Shown here: positions 6,638 to 12,493 of the stretch, piece by piece
Position numbering within the stretch: position 1 is the first letter of the stretch
How the letters are laid out: the number at the start of each line of letters is the position of its first letter
From: Treponema sp.
GTDB lineage: Bacteria; Spirochaetota; Spirochaetia; Treponematales; Breznakiellaceae
Direction of reading: 5' to 3'
NCBI GenBank assembly: GCA_031288815.1
Contig: JAITQR010000137.1
Coordinates: 1 to 20,612 of the forward strand
Length of the DNA: 20,612 nt
Translations under genes and position numbers: made by a program
The notes under the pieces: model-generated
Seen by the model: only the letters and a program-made list of their open reading frames with translations
What the model was told of the DNA's origin: nothing
The model's database searches: none

Positions 6638-7626
6638 GCTGAAAATTCCACATAATGACCGGTCTGGGAGGTGTCGTAAGCGCCCATCATCTCCAGATCC
6701 TGCCTGAATTCCGGGGAGCCCGCATAGGCAAGTATGGCGCGCAGCTCCGGAAACTCCCGGTCGGCAAGGCGGAACACAAAGTCATACCACTCAAGCTGGA
6801 GGGGGACAAATTCCGCGGTGTTCACGTTTTCCACGCCCTTTTCGCATCCGCAGCCCAGATCCGCCCCGCCCCTGCCCACAATACCGGCGCAAACGATGTG
6901 GGAGCTGGATTCCCGGCCATAGCCCCGGATACGGCAGCCGTCCAGACCCAGGCCGACAAGCTTCTGATCCAGCAGTATCCGGGTACCGCAGCCCCGCTCC
7001 CGGTTTATCATGGTCAGTTCCGGCCGGGCAAGATCCTCCCAGTCCCGGATTTTAAGGGGGTTTCCCTTTTTAACGTAAAAGCCCTGCATCCGGCCGGCCA
7101 GGCGCAGAACCCCCACGGGAAGCCCCGGCAAAAGACGCTTGATGAAAGGGTAGTTGTAGTCACCGCTTTCCGCGTCCCAAAGATGGGAGGCCGCCATGGT
7201 GACTCTGCCGTGGTAGAGGGCGTAGAGCCCGTTGTAACAGCCCATATAGGAGCGGAGTACCGGGGCCGGGCCCGAAATTCGCCCCAAAAGCAGATCCAGG
7301 CAGGGGTCTTGCCCGCAGATGATCACCGGTCCGGGGGCGCCGTCCGCCCCGGTACCAAAAGCCGCAACGGCAAGGCCCGCATCAGGCAAGCCCGTGTTCA
7401 GAGCCTCGTCCTTCTTCCCGGGTTCCGGGTTTCCCGCCGGCCGGCGCGGGAAGGCACCGGTCTTGCTGGCCCTAAGATAGCGGTCTATATCCTCCTGGGA
7501 AACCCTTACCTGCTTGCCCACCCGGGAGGAGGGGATCTCCCCCCGCTTGATAAGCTCGTAGACCGTATACTTTTTGATCCGCAGTTGTTTGGCTACATCC
7601 TCCGCGGTAAGAAGGGCCGATTCCAT
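6634..7626 (-). CDS. One-component regulator: excisionase-type HTH fused to a molybdate-binding-like PBP domain
   Basis: A 330-residue cytoplasmic regulator. Residues 5-52 (LTAEDVAKQLRIKKYTVYEL, ending in DIDRYL) are a MerR/excisionase-like helix-turn-helix. Residues about 85-300 match the PBP-like ligand domain often annotated as molybdate-binding: AASHLWDAESGDYN (145-158), RMQGFYVKKGNP (179-190), INRERGCGTRILLD (207-220) and ADLGCGCEKG (255-264). There is no signal peptide, so the PBP fold senses an intracellular ligand. Eight cysteines lie in the ligand domain, including positions usually Ser, Gly or Ala in relatives (Cys130, Cys213, Cys259), so the ligand may not be plain molybdate. The start has no usable Shine-Dalgarno, but TATAAT ends 8 bases before the ATG and an in-frame stop lies just upstream, suggesting a leaderless mRNA. 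Target genes are not obvious. Confidence 0.88.
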   Translation of the reverse strand: MESALLTAEDVAKQLRIKKYTVYELIKRGEIPSSRVGKQVRVSQEDIDRYLRASKTGAFPRRPAGNPEPGKKDEALNTGLPDAGLAVAAFGTGADGAPGPVIICGQDPCLDLLLGRISGPAPVLRSYMGCYNGLYALYHGRVTMAASHLWDAESGDYNYPFIKRLLPGLPVGVLRLAGRMQGFYVKKGNPLKIRDWEDLARPELTMINRERGCGTRILLDQKLVGLGLDGCRIRGYGRESSSHIVCAGIVGRGGADLGCGCEKGVENVNTAEFVPLQLEWYDFVFRLADREFPELRAILAYAGSPEFRQDLEMMGAYDTSQTGHYVEFSA

Positions 7627-7634
7627 ACCTTGAA

Positions 7635-7640
7635 ATTATA
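7635..7640 (-). promoter_or_regulatory. Perfect -10 box (TATAAT) for a probably leaderless HTH-PBP transcript
   Basis: On the minus strand TATAAT lies at 7640-7635 and is separated by 8 bases from the ATG at 7626, so transcription should start at or next to the start codon. No good -35 is found at 16-18 bp (TAGTCC at 17). Activation by a factor or a non-standard upstream contact is therefore possible. The DEAD-box gene shows the same geometry. Confidence 0.5.
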
Positions 7641-7697
7641 CGCCTATTTCGGCGCGGGGACTAGTAGCTTGATTAGCCTAAAAGACATACTTTGAAA

Positions 7698-7797
7698 TTT
7701 TACCACCAAGGCCGAAGGCCAGGCGAAAAGGCGCGCGAAAGAGGAATAAAATTAGGAAAACTTGTCCTTCGTGTTCCTTTGTGCGCCTTGGTGGTTA
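7698..7797. repeat. Imperfect inverted-repeat element with ACCACCAAGGC termini
   Basis: accaccaaggc (7702-7712) and gccttggtggt (7785-7795) are perfect 11-bp inverted repeats. The match extends to 14 bp with one mismatch. Inner flanks carry related short units (cgaagg, cctttgtg, ccttcgtg) that also oppose each other. A 9-bp direct repeat, aagacatac, occurs on both sides (7682-7690 and 7840-7848), as a target-site duplication would. No ORF is inside. The type resembles a widely scattered bacterial intergenic repeat whose right end reads like CCTTGGTGGTTAA. Its classification as MITE-like is inference. Confidence 0.55.
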
Positions 7798-7905
7798 ATA
7801 TTCTTCATTTTCCTCTTGGTAGTTTACCACAAGATATATAAGACATACGGCATGTAAAGGCGGAAAATCCGCGATCTTTGAATTCGGGAACAACAAAACA
7901 AACTT

Positions 7906-8064
7906 TCAGGATTTTTGGGGCGGTAAGGCTTCGTCCGTTCCTTTAGCGGGAATGTCGCGACGGATGTAGACACCCGCTTGCACATTCCGGGCCAGAAGGA
8001 AGAACCGGCCCGGCGCCAGCCCGCCCCCTATAAACGCTACGGACTGATGGTATTGATCGTCCAT
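7906..8064 (-). CDS. Small ORF, 52 codons, doubtful
   Basis: An ATG-initiated minus-strand frame begins MDDQYHQSVAFIGGGLAPGR and ends DEALPPQKS. It overlaps the 3' end of the lipoprotein-like fragment by 28 bp in another frame. No Shine-Dalgarno precedes the ATG. It may be chance in GC-rich DNA, or a frame-shifted continuation of the decayed gene upstream. Nothing recognisable in the protein. Confidence 0.15.
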   Translation of the reverse strand: MDDQYHQSVAFIGGGLAPGRFFLLARNVQAGVYIRRDIPAKGTDEALPPQKS

Positions 8065-8411
8065 TTAAAGCCGGAAGTATCGTCCGGGGCATTTACGTAA
8101 CGTTCGGTAACTTTGTAACCGCCACTGGTACTGTTACGAGAAAAGTTACGTTGAATTTTGTTCCACCCCGGCTGTAGGGTCAAATCCCATTCCTCTTCAG
8201 TCTCCGTGGTAGAATTACTGACGGTAATATTATTAACAATAGACTCAACATCGTCTCCAGGTCTCTCCGTAAACGATTCTTTGGTCCACACTGTGGCGGG
8301 AACCGGATCGGGAAAAACGAGGAACAATTCGCCTGTTCCTCCTCCCTGTGCTCTCGTGGTAAGATTGTTAAAGGCGCTGATTTTTCTAGCTTTACGCTTA
8401 AAAGAATCCGT
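8037..8411 (-). pseudogene. 3' fragment of a treponeme-type surface lipoprotein gene (5' end missing)
   Basis: The frame is open from 8411 (just after a TGA at 8412-8414) to a TAG at 8037-8039, giving 124 codons. It contains no ATG. The only plausible start is TTG at 8325-8327 with a GGAGG ten bases upstream, which would give 96 residues and no signal peptide. The product is Asn/Thr/Ser-rich and ends ...WDLTLQPGWNKIQ ... GFKWTINTISP. This resembles the C-terminal ends of large treponeme lipoprotein families (a Gly-Trp-Asn turn, then a final Lys-Trp strand). That resemblance is recalled, not searched. The codons are visibly less GC-rich than in the flanking genes. Signal peptide and lipobox are absent, so it is best read as a truncated remnant, although a short TTG-initiated protein cannot be excluded. 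Confidence 0.5.
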
Positions 8412-8431
8412 TCAAAGCAGTCTGTCCCGGC

Positions 8432-8449
8432 CCGGATTCCAAAACCCGG
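8432..8449 (-). terminator. Hairpin directly after leuD, possible weak terminator
   Basis: Immediately after the leuD TAA, the minus strand can form a 7-bp stem (CCGGGTT with AATCCGG, one G-U pair) closed by a 4-base loop. No T-run follows, so it is at best a weak or factor-assisted terminator, or a 3'-end-protecting structure. Confidence 0.35.
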
Positions 8450-8956
8450 TTAATTCGGGGAAGCGGTTCTTTCCAGGAACAGGGCTTTAACGCCCCCGGC
8501 CCGCAGGATAGCAAGGACATGATCGCCCATAGGCGGGAAGGAAAGAAGCTCCCCTGTCCGGGGAACGACGACAAGGTTTTTTACCAGATCCACTTCCAGG
8601 GTATCGCCGTCCCGAACCTTTCCGGTAATTCCCGGACAGCTAATCAGGGGCAGGCCAAGGTTTATCCCGTTGCGGAAAAAGATCCGTGCAAAAGATTCGG
8701 CAATCACGGCGCCGGCCCCCATGCTGACCAGGGCTATGGCGGCGTGTTCCCGGCTGGAACCGCAGCCGAAATTGCTTCCCGCCACGATAATGCCGCCGGG
8801 GGGAAAAGCGCCGGCGATACGCTCGTCCAGCCCACAGAGACAGTGTCTGCCGATTTCTTTGGGATCCACGATCTCCAGAAAACGTCCGGGGTATATCTGA
8901 TCCGTATCGATGTTTTTTCCCAGCACCAGCGCTTTTCCCGCGATTTTTGTTTCCAT
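8450..8956 (-). CDS. leuD: LeuD/HacB/DmdB-family hydro-lyase small subunit
   Basis: A 168-residue small (swivel) subunit of an aconitase-superfamily dehydratase that pairs with the large subunit encoded upstream. Conserved GSNFGCGSSREHAAIAL is at residues 60-76, followed by ESFARIFFRNGINLGLP at 87-103. The length fits the short archaeal/clostridial LeuD2 type rather than the roughly 200-residue enterobacterial LeuD. The substrate-recognition loop reads NIDTDQIYPGRFLEIVDP. The residue after the aromatic-Leu pair, which separates isopropylmalate-type (usually Val) from homoaconitate-type (Arg) enzymes in methanogen studies, is Glu28 here, so the substrate is uncertain (isopropylmalate, dimethylmalate or another 2-hydroxyacid). 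TAAGGAG overlapping the leuC stop serves as its ribosome-binding site; the gap is 9 bp. Confidence 0.85.
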   Translation of the reverse strand: METKIAGKALVLGKNIDTDQIYPGRFLEIVDPKEIGRHCLCGLDERIAGAFPPGGIIVAGSNFGCGSSREHAAIALVSMGAGAVIAESFARIFFRNGINLGLPLISCPGITGKVRDGDTLEVDLVKNLVVVPRTGELLSFPPMGDHVLAILRAGGVKALFLERTASPN

Positions 8957-8965
8957 GTCCGCTCC

Positions 8966-10225
8966 TTACTGTTCCTGAACCAGAGACCGGGGATCGGTAA
9001 TCCTTCCCATCAGCACCGAAGCCGCCACCGTGGCCGGAGAGGCGAGGTATATACGCCCTCCGGTACTGCCCATGCGGCCGGGAAAATTCCGATTCGAGGC
9101 GCTTACGCAGACCTCTCCCGGGGCGATGATCCCCTCATGGGCGCCCAGGCAGGGGCCGCAGCCGGGTGTCGAAATAGCGGCCCCCGCGTCCATCAGATCC
9201 TGTATGTACCCAAGCCGCATAGCTTCCTTCATCACCTGATCCGACGCGGGAATGACCACCAGCCTGACATAAGGGGCGATTTTCCTGCCCCGGAGGACGG
9301 CCGCCGCTTCGGCTATGTCTTCTACCCTGCCACCGGTACAGGCCCCCACAAAACCCTGATGCACTTCTTCCGGCTCAAGCTCCTCCACCGGCTTAACAGT
9401 ATCGACACTGTGGGGGAGGGCCATCTGGGGCGGCAGGGAGTCAATTTCAAAGACGTAGGATTCCGCGTACCGGTAACCCGGATCGCTTGTCACCACCTCA
9501 AAGGGCCGCGCCGCCCGCCTTGAAACGTAGTCCAGCGCCGCCTGGTTGGGCCGCATATAGGCTGTTTTGGCCCCCATTTCCACCGCCATATTACACAGAA
9601 CCATGCGGCCCCCCACATCAAGCCCCTCCACATAGGTTCCGGTAAAATCTATCGCCTTGTACACCGCCCGGTCCGCCTTTAAAGCGCCCAGGATGTGGAG
9701 GATCACGTCTTTAGGATACACCCCTTTGGGGGGAACGCCGTCGATCCTGATCTCGATGATCTCGGGAACCCGGAACCACAACTCCCCGGAGATGAGGATG
9801 GTCGCCATGTCGGTGGCCCCCACGCCCGTGCCGAAAGCCCCCAGGGCCCCGTGGGTGGTGGTATGGGAATCGGTGGCCGCCAGAATCATGCCGGGATACA
9901 CCAGCCCCGCCTCAACCAGCACCTGGTGGCTCACCCCTCTGTTGATATCAAAGTGGTAGCGCAGGTTCTGCTCCCTGGCGAATTCCCGCATTTCCTTGTG
10001 GATCCGGGCCGACTGAATGGTGGGGGCCGGGGCGTAGTGGTCAAACACAAAGGCCGCCCGCTCCTTGTCCCACACCCGCTTTCCCCCCATTTCCCGGAAA
10101 GAGTACAGGGTTTGGAGGTACAGATCGTTGATTTCGGCAAAATCAATCCGGGCGGTGATTATCTCGCCGCATTCTATTTTCCCCCCGCCGGAGGCCCTTG
10201 CCAGGATCTTTTCTATGACGTGCAT
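8966..10225 (-). CDS. leuC: LeuC/HacA/DmdA-family hydro-lyase large subunit ([4Fe-4S])
   Basis: A 419-residue large subunit of an isopropylmalate dehydratase-like enzyme, which moves a hydroxyl group by dehydration and rehydration at a [4Fe-4S] cluster. The three cluster cysteines are visible: Cys296 (GACTGGR) and Cys356/Cys359 (GCGPCLG). Substrate and cofactor motifs include DHYAPAP (62-68), ATDSHTTTHGALGAFGTGVG (117-136) and SNRNFPGRMGS (377-387). At about 420 residues it is the LeuC2/HacA/DmdA short form. The start has an excellent AAGGAG six bases upstream and a TATAAT 17 bases upstream. No leuA, leuB or ilv gene is nearby, so membership in leucine synthesis is unproven. It is transcribed away from the DEAD-box gene and forms a two-gene operon with the small subunit. 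Confidence 0.88.
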   Translation of the reverse strand: MHVIEKILARASGGGKIECGEIITARIDFAEINDLYLQTLYSFREMGGKRVWDKERAAFVFDHYAPAPTIQSARIHKEMREFAREQNLRYHFDINRGVSHQVLVEAGLVYPGMILAATDSHTTTHGALGAFGTGVGATDMATILISGELWFRVPEIIEIRIDGVPPKGVYPKDVILHILGALKADRAVYKAIDFTGTYVEGLDVGGRMVLCNMAVEMGAKTAYMRPNQAALDYVSRRAARPFEVVTSDPGYRYAESYVFEIDSLPPQMALPHSVDTVKPVEELEPEEVHQGFVGACTGGRVEDIAEAAAVLRGRKIAPYVRLVVIPASDQVMKEAMRLGYIQDLMDAGAAISTPGCGPCLGAHEGIIAPGEVCVSASNRNFPGRMGSTGGRIYLASPATVAASVLMGRITDPRSLVQEQ

Positions 10226-10242
10226 TCCAGACTCCTTGGGGG

Positions 10243-10248
10243 ATTATA
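10243..10248 (-). promoter_or_regulatory. -10 box (TATAAT) for leuCD
   Basis: A perfect TATAAT on the minus strand lies 17 bases before the leuC ATG, with AAGGAG between them. This implies a leader of only about 10 bases, with no space for a leucine T-box or attenuator. The -35 at 17 bp is CTGCCC, which is poor, so an activator or weak basal expression is likely. Confidence 0.45.
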
Positions 10249-10326
10249 CTTTTTTCCGGGAGGAAGGGCAGCCCGGCAAAACGGCGGCGGCGGCCGGAAA
10301 TACCGGGTTAAAATACGAGGCTGTTT

Positions 10327-10348
10327 CAAAATTCTAACAAAATTCTAA
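10327..10348 (+). promoter_or_regulatory. UP-element-like tandem 11-bp repeat upstream of the DEAD-box promoter
   Basis: caaaattctaa is repeated exactly in tandem (10327-10337 and 10338-10348). The A/T-rich block ends 4 bp before a consensus TTGACA. The 11-bp period puts the A-tracts on roughly one DNA face, and the position fits that of an RNA polymerase alpha-CTD UP element. It could instead be an operator with two half-sites. Confidence 0.5.
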
Positions 10349-10352
10349 ATTA

Positions 10353-10381
10353 TTGACATATTTCATTTCGTATTGTATTTA
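10353..10381 (+). promoter_or_regulatory. Distal promoter P1 for the DEAD-box helicase gene
   Basis: TTGACA (10353-10358) is a perfect -35 box. TATTTA (10376-10381) follows after 17 bp and is a fair -10. With the A/T-rich tandem repeat just upstream, this looks like the strongest promoter in the window. Transcription would start near 10388, giving a leader of about 125 bases before the helicase ATG, long enough for temperature- or autoregulation as known for other RNA helicase genes. Confidence 0.5.
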
Positions 10382-10475
10382 AATTATACATGGAATTGGA
10401 CAGATAAACCGTCCCTGGTTTTACGCTGAGGGGGTTTTGCCTCTCCTCGCTTGGATCTTCATCAAATTTATGCTA

Positions 10476-10505
10476 TTGTATCTTCTATCGTTGCTTCCGT
10501 ATAAT
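10476..10505 (+). promoter_or_regulatory. Proximal promoter P2 for the DEAD-box gene, leaderless geometry
   Basis: TTGTAT (10476-10481), an 18-bp spacer and a perfect TATAAT (10500-10505) end 8 bp before the ATG at 10514. Transcription would begin at or within 1-2 bases of the start codon, and no Shine-Dalgarno is present, so this transcript would be leaderless. Confidence 0.5.
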
Positions 10506-10513
10506 CAGACTAT

Positions 10514-12493
10514 ATGATCGCCGATACCAGTTCCTTTTCTTCCTTCGGTTTATCCGGCCCCGTGCTTGGGGCTTTAAGCCTTAAAGGTTTTACGGACCCT
10601 ACCCCCATTCAGACCATTGCCCTGCCCCGGCTCCTCGCGGAGAGCGGGCACCTTATCGTCAAAGCCCGGACCGGAACGGGAAAGACCGCCGCCTTCGGCA
10701 TTCCCCTGGTGGAACGGATAAGCCGGCAGGGGCACGCCCCCCAGGCGCTGATTTTAACCCCCACCAGGGAGCTCGCCCTGCAGGTGTCCCGGGAATTGGC
10801 GAGCCTTACCCCCGCCGCGGGAAGCTCCGCGATTGCCCAGGGGCCGGACGGGAATATACGTTTCTGGCCCCGGATCACCGCGGTTTACGGCGGGGCTTCC
10901 ATCCGGACCCAGATCCTGGATCTGAAGCGGGGCACGGAGATTGTGGTGGGCACTCCCGGCCGGGTAATGGATCTGATGGATCGCAAGGTTCTGGATCTTT
11001 CCGGGGTTGACTGGTTCATCCTGGACGAAGCGGACGAGATGCTGGACATGGGTTTCTTCGAGGATGTGGAGACCATTATGGCGGGACTCAGAGGCGACCG
11101 CCGGGTAGCCCTGTTTTCCGCCACCATGCCGGAGGCGATTCTCAAGGTGGTACGGACCCACATCGGGGAGGTGGATATCCTGGAGGACGCGGCGCCGGAA
11201 GACGAGAAGCCCGCGGTAGACCAGTACTACATGATCCTGAAACGGGAAGACCGGCTTGAGGCCCTGCGCCGGATTGTGGACAGCGCCGACGGGTTTTACG
11301 GGCTAATATTCTGCGCCACCAAAGCCGGAACCGACGAGCTTAACCGCCGCCTGGTGGAGTCGGGTTACCCCGCCGAGGCTATTCACGGGGATCTTTCCCA
11401 GGAAGCCCGGGAACGGACCCTGCGGCGTTTCCGATCAAAACAGACCACCATCCTGGTGGCCACCGATGTGGCGGCCCGGGGGCTGGATATTGAGCGGCTT
11501 ACCCACGTGATTAACTGGGATTTACCCGGCGACCGGGAAAGCTATGTGCACCGGATAGGCCGGACCGGGCGGGCCGGCCGGCGCGGCAAGGCGATAAGCC
11601 TGGCCCTTCCCGCGGAACGGGGGAAGATCACCCAGCTTTCCCGGAGCATGGAACGGATTTTGGGAAGCGGCATCCTTTGGATGAAGGTTCCCTCGGTAAA
11701 ATCGGTGATGAAAGCCGTACGGGCGCGGATTGTCGCTTCCGTGCTGGAGGTCCTCCCCGGGGAGCACTCTTTGGCCGCGGCGGAGGCGGAGGCGGCGGAA
11801 ATACCCGCGTCGTCCGATTCCGTTTCGGCCGTTTCCGGATTGGAAGGGCCGGTTCCGGAGGGGCCGGCGCCGGAGGAGGTTCCGGCCGGACCGCTTCCAA
11901 TCGGGCTTGTTTCCGTCCCCGGGGAAGAGGACTCGGAGGAGGCTCCGGCTTCCCCCTTCCTTGCCAAGGTATGCCGCCAGCTTATTGAACGGGTGGGGGC
12001 GGAGAAGGCGGTGGAAGCCCTGATCAGCGTAAGCTACGGGGAATTGCTTGATCCCTCCCGGTACGGGACGGTGATGGAATTTGCCGAGGAATCTTTCCGC
12101 GACGAAGGCCGGCGGGGAGCTCTACGGGGCCGCTACGCTACGGGCCACCGTTTCGGGGGCGGCCGGGCGGAGCACGGTCCTTCCGCCAAGGCTGAACGGC
12201 GGCCAGGCCGCGTTTTCCGCGCCCCCCAGGGGAAGGCGGGCCGCGAGGAGCTTGCCGGCGGGGGACGGGTCTATGTGGGGCTGGGCCGGCGGCACGGCGC
12301 TTCCGCCCGGGACGTGGCGGCGCTTTTGGGCCGGGCCGGAAACGTGCCGGGCCGCCTGGTGGACGCCATCGAGATGAAGGACTACTGCGCCTTCGCCACC
12401 CTGCCGGAAGACGCGGCCCGGCGGGCCTGCGCTTTTTCCCGCAGAACCCCCGACAGCCCTCCCATCAGACTTGCGTCGGATCCTCGGGATTAG
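10514..12493 (+). CDS. DEAD-box ATP-dependent RNA helicase with DbpA-type RNA-binding domain
   Basis: A 659-residue RNA helicase with all core motifs: Q-motif region FSSFGLSGPVLGALSLKGFT then PTPIQ (8-33), motif I ARTGTGKT (51-58), PTRELA (83-88), TPGR (147-150), DEAD (171-174), SAT (202-204), ATDVAARGLD (316-325) and HRIGRTGR (346-353). After the core come an acidic Ala/Pro-rich linker (about 415-480), a helical dimer-like segment (481-530), a basic Arg/Gly-rich stretch (530-582) and a DbpA/CsdA-like RRM (GRVYVGLGRRHGASARDVAA at 584-603, through AFATLPEDAARRA). It probably acts in ribosome assembly or in mRNA unwinding and decay. The domain order is CsdA/DeaD-like. The ATG has no Shine-Dalgarno, and the Q motif begins right after it, so no other start fits. 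Its 3' end overlaps the convergent AraC gene by 29 bp. Confidence 0.95.
   Translation: MIADTSSFSSFGLSGPVLGALSLKGFTDPTPIQTIALPRLLAESGHLIVKARTGTGKTAAFGIPLVERISRQGHAPQALILTPTRELALQVSRELASLTPAAGSSAIAQGPDGNIRFWPRITAVYGGASIRTQILDLKRGTEIVVGTPGRVMDLMDRKVLDLSGVDWFILDEADEMLDMGFFEDVETIMAGLRGDRRVALFSATMPEAILKVVRTHIGEVDILEDAAPEDEKPAVDQYYMILKREDRLEALRRIVDSADGFYGLIFCATKAGTDELNRRLVESGYPAEAIHGDLSQEARERTLRRFRSKQTTILVATDVAARGLDIERLTHVINWDLPGDRESYVHRIGRTGRAGRRGKAISLALPAERGKITQLSRSMERILGSGILWMKVPSVKSVMKAVRARIVASVLEVLPGEHSLAAAEAEAAEIPASSDSVSAVSGLEGPVPEGPAPEEVPAGPLPIGLVSVPGEEDSEEAPASPFLAKVCRQLIERVGAEKAVEALISVSYGELLDPSRYGTVMEFAEESFRDEGRRGALRGRYATGHRFGGGRAEHGPSAKAERRPGRVFRAPQGKAGREELAGGGRVYVGLGRRHGASARDVAALLGRAGNVPGRLVDAIEMKDYCAFATLPEDAARRACAFSRRTPDSPPIRLASDPRD

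Larger units (their letters stand above)
7627..8036. other. Gene-poor 410-bp intergenic stretch
   Basis: It holds the -10 box of the HTH-PBP gene at the left, an imperfect inverted-repeat element at about 7698-7797 flanked by 9-bp direct repeats, and small hairpins at 7860-7872 (5-bp stem) and 7987-8013 (7-bp stem ccgggcc/ggcccgg, 13-base loop). Most of a 52-codon minus-strand ORF with no ribosome-binding site (7906-8064) also lies here. No convincing RNA gene or intrinsic terminator with a T-run was seen. Confidence 0.6.

Noticed and set aside
6655..7695. A 346-codon plus-strand frame antisense to the HTH-PBP gene
   Set aside because: The minus-strand frame has clear HTH and PBP motifs. The plus frame has no recognisable motif and runs past the minus gene's promoter.
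7987..8013. Intrinsic terminator downstream of the lipoprotein-like fragment
   Set aside because: The 7-bp stem is real, but the loop is 13 bases and no T-run follows on the minus strand.
8519..9523. A 334-codon plus-strand frame antisense to leuC/leuD
   Set aside because: Both minus-strand genes carry conserved catalytic motifs. The plus frame spans both and shows none.
10226..10300. Leucine T-box or attenuator before leuC
   Set aside because: The TATAAT lies only 17 bases before the ATG and no leucine-codon-rich leader peptide or T-box motif is visible.
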